A program made the translations under genes and the position numbers. Below are positions 45,583-53,741 of a stretch of DNA of 64,000 bases, in pieces. Each line of letters starts with the position of its first letter. Within the stretch, counting starts at the first letter, position 1. The DNA lies in the NCBI GenBank assembly GCA_016722045.1, contig JADKGY010000006.1, positions 372,001 to 436,000 of the forward strand. The letters are read 5' to 3'. The DNA is from Candidatus Opimibacter skivensis. GTDB taxonomy: Bacteria > Bacteroidota > Bacteroidia > Chitinophagales > Saprospiraceae. The notes beneath the pieces are model-generated. The model saw only the letters and a list, made by a program, of their open reading frames with translations. It was not told the origin of the DNA and did no database searches.

Positions 45583-46729
45583 TTTGTTGTAGGGCGATTG
45601 TCTTCTCTTCTTTAATTTGTTTCAATCCACTTTGAATAAGGGAGAAGATAATAATCCATCCGATGATACCCAGAATAAAGTGCTTAGCATAGAACGGCAA
45701 TTCGATCGGACTGTTCCAGATCATATGCAGAATGACTGCAATGATAAACACTCTATAGAACTTTGGATCCTGCAGCATTTCAAATTTAAACGGTTGTGCA
45801 CCTTTTACTTTCCAAAGGGCAGCTCCACACATACCCGTCCATATAATATGCCCGAAGGGAGACAACATACCCCGATGCATAATACTATCCAGCATTGCAG
45901 CCGATGACCCTGAATAGAATGCAGCCTGTAGTGCATAGCCGGCACTTTCAAATGCAGCGAAACCGGTCCCTACCGCGGCACCAAATAATAATCCATTGAG
46001 GGTATATCGGTATTTCGCCATGTTCACGACAATAGCCAATGCCAACAATTTTCCCGGCTCCTCCGCGAGGCCCGCCAGAGATGCACCGAGCCAGTCCAAT
46101 TTCATGTTATCCGATAAATCATAGAAAATCAATGATACCGTGATGGAAATAATGCCACCAAGAAATAATAACCTGATGACCTGATAAAGGGATACGTTTT
46201 TGCGGGCATTCATTTCAAAAAAGAAAATCAATGCAGATATCGGAACTGCAAACGAACCTACCATGATCAGGCCAGGGATAAGCTTTTCATTTCCGTATTG
46301 ATTCCAGGCCTGCACAAAAATGAAATAGAGAACAGCGGCCGCAATAAATGTTCTCAGGAATACCCACGGCTTAGGCCATGAAGTATCAACATTGTCAATG
46401 GTCGGAGTTGTGGAAGGAGCACCCACTGTGAAATAATCTTCTACCTCATCCCTTGAATGTTTTTTAAGCGCCTCTGAAAATACGTCTCCTAATTTGAAAC
46501 CTTCAAGTCGTTCGACGCCTGCCCAATCTGTGACGGTATCAGACATTTTCGAAGAAAAGTTCTGAGGAGTTTCCTGGCTTGTTGGTGAATATGCTTTTGG
46601 AACATTTGGAATCTGAGGTGGTTGCTGATCATTGTTTTGATCTTCCATAATCTTTTGGAATTCAAGTGTGAGTAGGAATACTGTCAAAAATACAATAGAC
46701 TGGATAATAGATGATACTAAAAGTGCCAT
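45566..46729 (-). CDS. PrsW-family glutamic intramembrane protease
   Basis: A 387-residue multi-pass protein. The PrsW signature is EEPGKLLALAIVV (about 224-236; paired glutamates of the active site), with FAAFESAGYAL, HRGMLSPFGHIIWTGMCGAA and HMIWNSPIELP carrying the conserved histidines and asparagine. PrsW proteins cleave membrane anti-sigma factors or related substrates; no anti-sigma factor is adjacent. A long soluble region (residues ~28-125) precedes the core. The start is either 46729, which adds an N-terminal hydrophobic helix, or the ATG at 46648. Coupled to the small membrane protein downstream. Confidence 0.82.
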   Translation of the reverse strand: MALLVSSIIQSIVFLTVFLLTLEFQKIMEDQNNDQQPPQIPNVPKAYSPTSQETPQNFSSKMSDTVTDWAGVERLEGFKLGDVFSEALKKHSRDEVEDYFTVGAPSTTPTIDNVDTSWPKPWVFLRTFIAAAVLYFIFVQAWNQYGNEKLIPGLIMVGSFAVPISALIFFFEMNARKNVSLYQVIRLLFLGGIISITVSLIFYDLSDNMKLDWLGASLAGLAEEPGKLLALAIVVNMAKYRYTLNGLLFGAAVGTGFAAFESAGYALQAAFYSGSSAAMLDSIMHRGMLSPFGHIIWTGMCGAALWKVKGAQPFKFEMLQDPKFYRVFIIAVILHMIWNSPIELPFYAKHFILGIIGWIIIFSLIQSGLKQIKEEKTIALQQNDTRN

Positions 46730-46832
46730 TCGGAAATCGCTTTATGGGATGCTTTTTATGTCCAATTCTGGACACTTTATTGTACCATCGTTCCACTTAT
46801 AAATACGTGTATTATCAATCAGTTATGACATC

Positions 46833-46922
46833 GTGGCACGACTAGTGGTGGCACGACTAGTGGTGGCACGACTAGTGGTGGCACGACTAGTGGTGGCACG
46901 ACTAGTGGTGGCACGACTAGTC
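46833..46922. repeat. 15-bp tandem repeat GTGGCACGACTAGTG (six units)
   Basis: Five perfect units and a sixth differing at its last base. Each contains the palindrome ACTAGT; the sixth together with the next ten bases (AGTCGTTCCAC) makes an 11-bp imperfect inverted repeat. It sits in a 549-bp spacer between divergent PrsW and PH-like genes; the remainder of that spacer is AT-rich with no gene seen. Confidence 0.92.
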
Positions 46923-47278
46923 GTTCCACGAGTACTGACCGGCTTTTGATCTTGGATATTGTGACATTTTGGTTTCCTCCCTTATGTTACACCTGCGGAT
47001 TATGCGACAGCTTTATATATAATTTTTAACCTATATATAAACTGGTGTAATTATTGTTATTATACAATTATGATGATTCCTTTGCGAGTGAAATTCAGAT
47101 CTAAAAACTTACATTCGTAAAAAAAACCGTTATGGGCTTATAATCAATTAGTTATACGATAACCTAAACTTCTTTCGTTAATTATTTGTAAAGGCGAGTA
47201 TGGATTTTGAACTATATTCATCACTTTTTTGTAACTTTAATGTAAATTCAGTGTAAATTATCTTAATCAATTTATAAA

Positions 47279-47779
47279 ATGGCTCAAATCAAGTATAAAG
47301 AAACTCAACGTCTCCGCCAGTGGGACCTCATGCTCCTCATCGGGACTTTGATCACCTTAGGTATCATGGGGTTGGTACAGGTCCTCAAAAGTGCCGAACC
47401 CAACAGGAATCTTCTCCTGGGTATGGCCCTGGTGATCCTGATCCTTTCAGGCTTGTTCTACTATTTTAATTCCATCCGTCTGATCGCCCGCTACAATGAG
47501 AAAAACATCAAGCTCAGTATGCTTCCTGTTGGAACCGTAAAGCGTAAGATCAAATGGGAAGATGTCGCCTCCAGCGAGATCGTCGAATTACCAAGCGAAT
47601 CAAAATTACATGAATGGAATTCGATGTTGTCTAGCCTTACAACCGTGACCTCACGTATAGGTAATACATGTCTGCATCTGACCATGAAGGACAATGAAGA
47701 AATCAATATAGGCTGTTCAAATCCTAAAGAATTGCAGGCATTTGTCCAAAACATAAAAGAGTATCATCCTGACTTATAG
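47279..47779 (+). CDS. two-helix membrane protein with PH-like C-terminal domain
   Basis: A 166-residue protein, two hydrophobic helices (about 16-36 and 44-62) followed by a soluble domain of ~100 residues (LIARYNEKNIKLSMLPVGTV, IKWEDVASSEIVELPSES, LHLTMKDNEEINIGCSNP) that resembles the bacterial PH-like fold seen in YdbT/YcxB-type proteins. The call is a fold-level impression. Function unknown. Terminator follows directly. Confidence 0.55.
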   Translation: MAQIKYKETQRLRQWDLMLLIGTLITLGIMGLVQVLKSAEPNRNLLLGMALVILILSGLFYYFNSIRLIARYNEKNIKLSMLPVGTVKRKIKWEDVASSEIVELPSESKLHEWNSMLSSLTTVTSRIGNTCLHLTMKDNEEINIGCSNPKELQAFVQNIKEYHPDL

Positions 47780-47810
47780 ATTTAAGCTATTGGATGTATA
47801 AACTTTAAAG

Positions 47811-47847
47811 CCGGCTCCCGATAGCTATCAGGACGCCGGTTTTTTTA
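47811..47847 (+). terminator. intrinsic terminator after the PH-like gene
   Basis: CCGGC and GCCGG close a stem whose inner part contains TCC/GGA and the palindrome GATAGCTATC; it is followed by eight T. Located 32 bases after the stop. Confidence 0.8.
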
Positions 47848-48010
47848 TTTAAAGTTTTTGATTTAGTGGAAATGGATTCTCTCTTGAAAAAGGCTCTCAA
47901 AAGTCAATGAGATGATGTCGAAACCAAGCCTTTCCGAATTGCTCTGCATTGAAACGGTCAATGATATCCACAATATTAAAAATCAATTGAAGGATAAAAC
48001 AACCTCCTTT

Positions 48011-48106
48011 CGGTATGTCGATCTAATCGACATACCGGCATAATATGTCGATTTTTTCGATTATTTTCGACATGTATTATAGATGTGTACAGCGCATCGA
48101 CATATC
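48011..48106. promoter_or_regulatory. operator-like cluster of TGTCGA half-sites upstream of the Fic gene
   Basis: A perfect 12-bp inverted repeat, CGGTATGTCGAT-CTA-ATCGACATACCG (48011-48037). Then a wider inverted pair ATGTCGA (48045-48051) and TCGACAT (48067-48073), and a lone half-site ATCGACATA (48096-48104). All lie 25-120 bp before the Fic start codon. The repeated half-sites, not followed by a T-run, look like protein-binding sites. The rest of the 47848-48010 spacer is unremarkable. Confidence 0.65.
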
Positions 48107-48129
48107 AATTTTGACATAACTAATTGATA

Positions 48130-49224
48130 ATGAAGTATTTTAACAAGAATATTCCTTTCAACGATTTACCTGATCTTCCCCCAAAGAAAAAATTGGAGAC
48201 TACCGAGATCCTGAAGCACACCATTCAGGCTAATAAACTCCTGGCTGAACTGAAAGGATTCTGCCTGACCTTACCTAACCCAAATCTCCTCCTCAATACC
48301 ATCGTCCTGCAGGAGAGTAAAGAAAGTAGTGCAATAGAGGATATTGTCACGACCCAGGACGAACTCTATAAAGCCACTCTTGATCTGAATGATTCAATAA
48401 GCAATCATGCGGCAAAAGAGGTCCTTCTATACAGACAGGCGATATATTGGGGACTCGAAGAGATGCAAAAAAAAGACCTGATTACGACCAATCTAATGGT
48501 AGGAATCATGCGAAAAATAAAAAATACTACCCAGGGGATCAGGAAGAATCCGGGTACCAAACTGGCAAATCCCACCACGGGTAAAATAATCTATACTCCG
48601 CCCGAAGGAGAAGAGATCATCAGAAAAAAACTTGCCACACTCGAAGTCTTTATCAACGATGATGAATATTCCTCTCTTGATCCGTTGATTAAGATGGCAT
48701 TGATTCACTACCAGTTTGAAGCCATTCATCCATTTGGTGATGGTAATGGAAGGACAGGAAGAATATTGAATGTTCTATTCCTGATCAATAAAAAACTCAT
48801 TGGATTACCGGTCATCTATCTGAGCTATTATATCATACAGAACAAACCGGATTACTATCGATTGTTACGTGAAGTGACAGAAAAACAAAACTGGCAGGAA
48901 TGGGTAATCTTTATATTAAAAGGAGTAGCGGAAACATCACAAATGACCTTACAAAAAATAAATGCAATACTTGACTTGAAGAAGAAATCAGAGGACCTGC
49001 TCAGGCAAACACTTAAATCATCATACTCACGTGAATTTTCGGATCTTCTATTTAGCTATCCCTATATTAAAATCAAAGTGCTGGAACAACATGGAATTGC
49101 TAAAAGACAAACAGCGTCTGTATACTTGCAAAAACTAGCCCAGGTAAAACTACTCATCCCTCTCAAAATGGGAAAAGAAACATATTATATCAATCACCAA
49201 TTGATGAATATCCTGTCCAAATAA
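48130..49224 (+). CDS. Fic-family protein (AMP/NMP-transferase) with C-terminal winged helix
   Basis: A 364-residue Fic enzyme that transfers AMP (or another NMP) onto target proteins. A Fic_N domain comes first, with LQESKESSAIEDIVTT (about 61-76) in place of the inhibitory helix; the usual S-x-x-x-E-G/N here ends in D. The core HPFGDGNGRTGRILN (H200 catalytic) is complete. The C-terminal ~80 residues (FSYPYIKIKVLEQHGIAKRQ, ASVYLQKLAQVKLLIPL) form a winged helix likely to bind DNA. An earlier TTG at 48124 is an alternative start. The palindromes just upstream suggest autoregulation. Confidence 0.88.
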   Translation: MKYFNKNIPFNDLPDLPPKKKLETTEILKHTIQANKLLAELKGFCLTLPNPNLLLNTIVLQESKESSAIEDIVTTQDELYKATLDLNDSISNHAAKEVLLYRQAIYWGLEEMQKKDLITTNLMVGIMRKIKNTTQGIRKNPGTKLANPTTGKIIYTPPEGEEIIRKKLATLEVFINDDEYSSLDPLIKMALIHYQFEAIHPFGDGNGRTGRILNVLFLINKKLIGLPVIYLSYYIIQNKPDYYRLLREVTEKQNWQEWVIFILKGVAETSQMTLQKINAILDLKKKSEDLLRQTLKSSYSREFSDLLFSYPYIKIKVLEQHGIAKRQTASVYLQKLAQVKLLIPLKMGKETYYINHQLMNILSK

Positions 49225-49273
49225 TTCACGATGAATCAAATAACTTCTTTTATTCATTATAGCCAAATTTGAA

Positions 49274-49993
49274 GTGATTTACTCCACAAGAGCCATCGTC
49301 CTCCGCACCGTCAAATTCGGCGAATCAAGTCTGATCGTAGACATGTATACGGAGCAAAAAGGCCACCAGACATTCATCATCAACAGCGTCCGGAAAGCGA
49401 AAGCCATAACACCAGCCTCATTTCTGCAATTACTGACGCTGGTAGATATCGTGGCCTACCACCAGGACCACAAAAAAATAAATCGCATCAAAGAAGTGCG
49501 CCTAGATTATACCTATCAAAGCATTCCGTTTGATATGAACAAATCATCCGTGATCACTTGTCTTGCAGAAATCACTTCCCGATGTCTCTCTACATCTTAT
49601 CAACAACCTGAATTATTTAATTTTCTACACCGCGAACTGGTACGCTATGATTTATCAAATACCTATGATCGCGATTTCCTGATCAGGTTCCTTGTATCAC
49701 TTTCACATCACCTCGGTTTCGGATTTGAAATACCAGAAGGCAACATCGATGGACAGTTTTTTGATCTCATGGAAGGTCATTTGGTCGCCGTAAGACCAGT
49801 TCATGAATATGTCATTGACGCTAAAGATCTTTTCCATTTACAAAACATTTTGAAATCCGATCCTTCTATGAAAGCCGATGTCTCCCTCGATAACAGAAGA
49901 AGACTAATCGACCTCATCATCATGTACTATCAGCTCCATGTAGAAACCCTAAGAGAAGTCCATTCTCTTAAAATCCTGCGTGAACTTTTCTAG
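49274..49993 (+). CDS. recO: DNA repair protein RecO
   Basis: A 239-residue recombination mediator of the RecFOR pathway: it displaces SSB and anneals or loads RecA onto single-stranded DNA. Residues 1-80 are an OB fold (IYSTRAIVLRTVKFGESSLI, EQKGHQTFIINSVRK) and the rest is helical (LVRYDLSNTYDRDFLIRFLV). The start codon is GTG (49274). The usual C-terminal zinc cysteines are absent, as in many Bacteroidota RecO. It is followed by a polypyrimidine repeat and the E1 gene, co-oriented. Confidence 0.85.
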   Translation: MIYSTRAIVLRTVKFGESSLIVDMYTEQKGHQTFIINSVRKAKAITPASFLQLLTLVDIVAYHQDHKKINRIKEVRLDYTYQSIPFDMNKSSVITCLAEITSRCLSTSYQQPELFNFLHRELVRYDLSNTYDRDFLIRFLVSLSHHLGFGFEIPEGNIDGQFFDLMEGHLVAVRPVHEYVIDAKDLFHLQNILKSDPSMKADVSLDNRRRLIDLIIMYYQLHVETLREVHSLKILRELF

Positions 49994-49995
49994 TT

Positions 49996-50107
49996 TCTTT
50001 CTTTTTCCCCCTTCTGCCACTTCAGCCCCTTGTGCCCTTTCTGACTTTTCCGCCTTTTCTGCCCTTTCTGCCTCTTCAGCCTTTTCAGCCTTTTCTGTCT
50101 ATTTTTG
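49996..50107. repeat. pyrimidine nonamer repeat near TTTTCTGCC
   Basis: About eleven variants of a nine-base unit (TTTTCTGCC, TCTTCAGCC, TTTTCAGCC) fill the spacer between recO and the E1 gene, on the strand upstream of the E1 ATG. It makes a low-complexity extension (AFSAFSA-like) in the E1 frame, which is not real protein. Confidence 0.8.
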
Positions 50108-50114
50108 CCTCCTT

Positions 50115-52118
50115 ATGTTGAAAGAACCCAAACAAAAAGCCTCTATCAAGTTTAAACGAAAGAGCCTCACAGACGCTGACCTCTTAAGGCTATATAAAGG
50201 CATTTTACTTCCCCGCATGATCGAGGAAAAAATGCTCAAACTCCTTCGTCAGGGCAAGGTCAGCAAATGGTTCTCAGGCATCGGCCAGGAGGCCATTTCT
50301 GTTGGGGCTACACTTGCATTACAGCCTAAAGAATTGATATTCCCGCTCCACAGAAATCTGGGTGTCTTTACCAATCGCGACATCCCTCTGCATCGCCTTT
50401 TCTCCCAATGGCAGGGTAAAATGAACGGCTTCACCAAAGGAAGAGACCGCTCATTTCACTTTGGCACCCTGGAATATGGCATCGTAGGCATGATCTCACA
50501 CCTTGGCCCACAATTGGCCATAGCATGTGGAGCGGCACTCGCATACAAACTTGACAAACGGCCAATGGTCTCCGTAGCTTATTCCGGTGAAGGGGGTACC
50601 AGCGAAGGTGATTTTCATGAAGCCCTTAATATCGCTTCCGTTTGGTCTCTGCCCGTCATCTTCATCGTGGAAAACAATGGTTACGGCCTTTCAACACCCT
50701 CCTCAGAACAATTCAATTGTAAACATATAGTCGATAAAGCTAAAGGCTACGGAATGGCCAGTGAACTCATCGATGGAAACAATATCATTGAGGTCTACAC
50801 CACCATCGATAAATACGCCAAAAAAATGCGTTCCAAACCTGCTCCTGTCCTCATCGAATGCATGACTTTCCGCATGCGTGGCCACGAAGAAGCATCAGGT
50901 GTAAAATACGTCCCACCGGAATTGATCGAAGCATGGGATAAGAAAGATCCCCTGCGCAACTATGAACAATTTCTTTTGCATGAAGGTGTGTTATCCGCAG
51001 TAACCATTGCTTCCATGAGAAGCGAAAATGAAGCCCTGATACAACAACATCTGGATATCACTAATGATGAGCCTGATCTGGAGGCGAATCTTAGTCATGA
51101 GTTAGATGATATTTATAAACCCTTTGATTATAAAATTTCAAATCCAACTACTGAAACAAAAGAAATGCGTCTCGTCGATGCCATCAGCGATGGATTGAAT
51201 GAGGCCATGATCCGTCATCCAAAACTCATCCTTATGGGCCAGGATATCGCCGATTATGGCGGCGTATTTAAAATCACAGACGGCTTTCTGAAAAAATATG
51301 GCGTTGACAGAGTGCGCAACACCCCATTGTGTGAAAGCGGTATCGTAGGCACTGCGTTAGGATTGAGTCTTGAAGGATACAAAGCGATGATGGAAATGCA
51401 ATTTGCAGACTTCGCCACTTGCGGTTTCAATCAGATCGTCAACAATCTCGCTAAACTGCATTATCGCTGGGGTGAAAATGCAGATGTTGTCATCCGTATG
51501 CCTACGGGTGCTGGCACTGGAGCAGGGCCATTTCACAGCCAAAGCAATGAAGCCTGGTATTATCACACACCTGGTTTAAAAATAGTTTATCCTTCCACAC
51601 CTGAAGATGCAAAAGGCCTTCTTCTATCAGCATTCGAAGATCCAAATCCGGTAATGTATTTTGAACACAAAGCATTATACAGAGGCATCAGTGGAAATGT
51701 CCCGGTGGGATATTATACAACGCCTATCGGCAAAGCAAGACAAGTCAGAACAGGTGAAGAAGCCACGATCATCACCTATGGATATGGTGTATTGTGGGCT
51801 GAACAATTAGCCGAAAAAGAAAATTGGGATCTTGATATAATTGATCTGCGTACTTTATTACCAGTTGACTGGGATGCTGTTTTAGAAAGTGTACAAAAAA
51901 CACATCGTGTTCTTGTGTTGCATGAAGACACACTCACTGGTGGTATCGGAGCGGATATTGCAGCCTATATTGCGGAACATATGTTTCAATATCTTGATGC
52001 CCCTGTGATGAGAGTGGGTTCACTTGATACTCCGGTACCATTTGCCGGCGTTCTTGAGCAACAATTCCTCCCCCCACAACGATTATATGATCAGATGCTT
52101 AAATTACTATCCTACTGA
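50115..52118 (+). CDS. fused E1 alpha/beta subunit of a 2-oxoacid dehydrogenase
   Basis: A 667-residue fusion of the thiamin-diphosphate E1 subunits. Alpha part (~1-335): FSGIGQEAISVGATLAL, HRNLGVF, and the ThDP region SGEGGTSEGDFHEALNIASV followed by ENNGYGLS. Beta part (~350-667): AISDGLNEAMIRHPKLILMG, CESGIVGTALGLSLEGYKAM, FADFATCGFNQIVNNLAKL, MPTGAGTGAGPFHSQSNEAW. The complex oxidatively decarboxylates pyruvate or branched-chain keto acids; the substrate is not clear from sequence, and no E2/E3 is adjacent. The start at 50115 (MLKEPKQKASIKFKRKSLTD) fits better than 49980, which is repeat. Its stop overlaps the next ATG. Confidence 0.88.
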   Translation: MLKEPKQKASIKFKRKSLTDADLLRLYKGILLPRMIEEKMLKLLRQGKVSKWFSGIGQEAISVGATLALQPKELIFPLHRNLGVFTNRDIPLHRLFSQWQGKMNGFTKGRDRSFHFGTLEYGIVGMISHLGPQLAIACGAALAYKLDKRPMVSVAYSGEGGTSEGDFHEALNIASVWSLPVIFIVENNGYGLSTPSSEQFNCKHIVDKAKGYGMASELIDGNNIIEVYTTIDKYAKKMRSKPAPVLIECMTFRMRGHEEASGVKYVPPELIEAWDKKDPLRNYEQFLLHEGVLSAVTIASMRSENEALIQQHLDITNDEPDLEANLSHELDDIYKPFDYKISNPTTETKEMRLVDAISDGLNEAMIRHPKLILMGQDIADYGGVFKITDGFLKKYGVDRVRNTPLCESGIVGTALGLSLEGYKAMMEMQFADFATCGFNQIVNNLAKLHYRWGENADVVIRMPTGAGTGAGPFHSQSNEAWYYHTPGLKIVYPSTPEDAKGLLLSAFEDPNPVMYFEHKALYRGISGNVPVGYYTTPIGKARQVRTGEEATIITYGYGVLWAEQLAEKENWDLDIIDLRTLLPVDWDAVLESVQKTHRVLVLHEDTLTGGIGADIAAYIAEHMFQYLDAPVMRVGSLDTPVPFAGVLEQQFLPPQRLYDQMLKLLSY

Positions 52119-52531
52119 TGAAATTAGATAATATCATATCTGTGACCGGCATGCCGGGTTTATATAAATTATTAGCCTCCAGGCCGAATGGTTTATTGAT
52201 CGAAAGTTTTGATAATAACAAACGACAATTTGTCTCCGGACGTAAACACCAGTTTACCCCATTAGTCTCAATAGGTATTTACACCTATACAGATGTAGAA
52301 AGCCTTGATGTCGCTTTGCAAAAAATAAATGAAACAGAAAGCGAATCACCAATTCCTGATCCAAATGACAAAGCCGACACACTTCGCACCTGGATGAGAA
52401 TGATCGTCCCTCAGCATGACGAAGACCGCGTCCACATCAACGATATCCGAAAACTTATCAAGTGGTATCTCTTCCTGAAACAATACGCCTGGGATCAGGT
52501 TAACCAGGAGAAATCAGACGAAGAGGAGTGA
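52118..52531 (+). CDS. DUF5606 family protein
   Basis: A 137-residue protein whose opening, MKLDNIISVTGMPGLYKLLA, followed by LLIESFDNNKRQFV and TLRTWMRMIVPQHDEDRVHI, fits the Bacteroidota DUF5606 family. Function unknown; not secreted. ATG overlaps the E1 stop (TGATG), so the two are translationally coupled. Its stop codon lies at the edge of a long GAGTGTGAGA repeat. Confidence 0.75.
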   Translation: MKLDNIISVTGMPGLYKLLASRPNGLLIESFDNNKRQFVSGRKHQFTPLVSIGIYTYTDVESLDVALQKINETESESPIPDPNDKADTLRTWMRMIVPQHDEDRVHINDIRKLIKWYLFLKQYAWDQVNQEKSDEEE

Positions 52532-52652
52532 GAGTGTGAGAGTGTGAGAGTGTGAGAGTGTGAGAGTGTGAGAGTGTGAGAGAGTGAGAGAGTGAGAGTG
52601 TGAGAGAGTGAGAGTGTGAGAGTGTGAGTAAGTGAGTAAGTGAGTAAGTGAA
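52527..52652. repeat. octamer repeat GTGTGAGA/GTGAGAGA, then AGTGAGTA
   Basis: About fifteen units of GTGTGAGA or GTGAGAGA, grading into three of AGTGAGTA. It begins inside the last codons of DUF5606 and fills the adjoining spacer. Low-complexity leftward frames over it are artefacts. Confidence 0.9.
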
Positions 52653-52769
52653 CGGTCGTAGAGACGACGATTTTGTTGCTGAGCTGTAGCAAGAGGAAGA
52701 GTGAAAGCAAGTCGAAGCATCGCGTCTCCATGCAAACCGGATGCGAGTGTGAGCCATTCAATCTTATCT

Positions 52770-52834
52770 GCCCCGTAGGGGCTATAGGTTGGTAACTTCA
52801 GGCATCAAAAATCATATATCGTGCCGTAGGTACG
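52770..52834. repeat. REP-like paired hairpins with CCGTAGG loops
   Basis: GCCCC-GTA-GGGGC (52770-52782) and CGTGCC-GTA-GGTACG (52820-52834, one wobble) are two short palindromes with the same CCGTAGG centre 38 bp apart, in a 413-bp spacer. Such CCGTAGG palindromes look like dispersed REP-type elements. Confidence 0.6.
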
Positions 52835-52897
52835 AAACAAAAATCTGTTTCATAATCGCTTACTTATAATTTCACGAAGACTTCGCTAACCCGACCT

Positions 52898-52948
52898 CCC
52901 TGCTGCTGCAACTGCTACTGCAACTGCTGCTGCAACTGCTGCTGCTAC
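52898..52948. repeat. CTGCTGCAACTG-type tandem repeat
   Basis: About four units of a twelve-base word (CTGCTGCAACTG with CTACTG variants) run into the stop codon of the leftward lipoprotein gene. Confidence 0.8.
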
Positions 52949-53484
52949 TCCCCGATCGCTCTCATATCATACTCCAATCGCATCTGCGTCAGACTCGGCG
53001 TCACATCTCTGAAATTCAGCCTCACCTCAATTCCAAAAAAATCCTGATCCACCCAGTGGCTGATATCCGCTATCCCTGGAAATAATCTTATGCTCGTTGT
53101 ATTCTTGTACGGAACGGGATCCAGGTAGAAGAATTCAATCTTATCTAATGGATTGAACGGATCAAAAATATACACCGATATCGTCCTGATAAATTTCAAA
53201 TTGACATCGTTAAAAATCCCCGACAGGTAGGCGTCTTTTGACTCAATGCTTTTGACTTCACTCCTAGATCTGCCTGAAGCAGCCAGCTTCTCATCAAATG
53301 AACTGTGCAAAGGTGTAATCACAAAAAAATGTGTATCAAACGTATTCAGACCCGGCTGGATATCAAAATCAACAAATTGATTCAACTCAAACAGCTCAGG
53401 CCGTTTGTCCTTATTGCAAGACATAACGATGAATATCCCTATGAGATATATCCATTTTGACAAACCTGAAATTTCCTTTTTCAT
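52945..53484 (-). CDS. putative lipoprotein, unknown function
   Basis: A 179-residue exported protein. WIYLIGIFIVMSCNKDKRPE has a lipoprotein signal with the cysteine at about residue 23. The rest is beta-rich (FFVITPLHSSFDEK, FIRTISVYIFDPFNPLD, FFGIEVRLNFRDVTPSLT). No family recognised. Its stop codon lies inside a short tandem repeat. Monocistronic. Confidence 0.65.
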   Translation of the reverse strand: MKKEISGLSKWIYLIGIFIVMSCNKDKRPELFELNQFVDFDIQPGLNTFDTHFFVITPLHSSFDEKLAASGRSRSEVKSIESKDAYLSGIFNDVNLKFIRTISVYIFDPFNPLDKIEFFYLDPVPYKNTTSIRLFPGIADISHWVDQDFFGIEVRLNFRDVTPSLTQMRLEYDMRAIGE

Positions 53485-53516
53485 CTTGATTTCAAACTAA
53501 CGCATTAGTTGATCTT

Positions 53517-53711
53517 TTAGTTATGTCGGTTTGTTTTAAAAAGGGTTGAGTCAATGGTCCTGGCAGGGAGTTTAGGCCTATGTACTTGGGCATCAATGTA
53601 TTTGTATTGATCAGAAGTTAGTCTCCCAATACTGCCTATGACCATATCCATCTGACCACACTCGCTACCAGGACCATTATCAAATGACCATTCTGTGAAA
53701 TATGCTTGCAT
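53517..53711 (-). CDS. possible 64-residue protein or gene remnant
   Basis: The spacer between the lipoprotein and the GCS2 gene contains a leftward frame from ATG 53711 with protein-like composition (FTEWSFDNGPGSECGQMD, RLTSDQYKYIDAQVHRPK). No family recognised. Upstream it continues as a longer frame that overlaps the GCS2 gene on the other strand and is a shadow there. It could be a gene remnant or chance. Confidence 0.2.
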   Translation of the reverse strand: MQAYFTEWSFDNGPGSECGQMDMVIGSIGRLTSDQYKYIDAQVHRPKLPARTIDSTLFKTNRHN

Positions 53712-53741
53712 GATATAGGATGAAACAGTAGTTTTAACGCC

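Noticed and set aside
46833..46922. Repeat array considered as a CRISPR
   Set aside because: Units are only 15 bp, directly contiguous with no spacers, and no cas genes are present.
49980..50114. N-terminal extension of the E1 fusion
   Set aside because: The FSAFSALSA-like sequence is encoded by a pyrimidine repeat, and overlaps recO; the family start is at 50115.
52495..52761. Leftward serine/leucine/histidine-rich frames
   Set aside because: Translation of the GTGTGAGA repeat in three phases; not a real protein.
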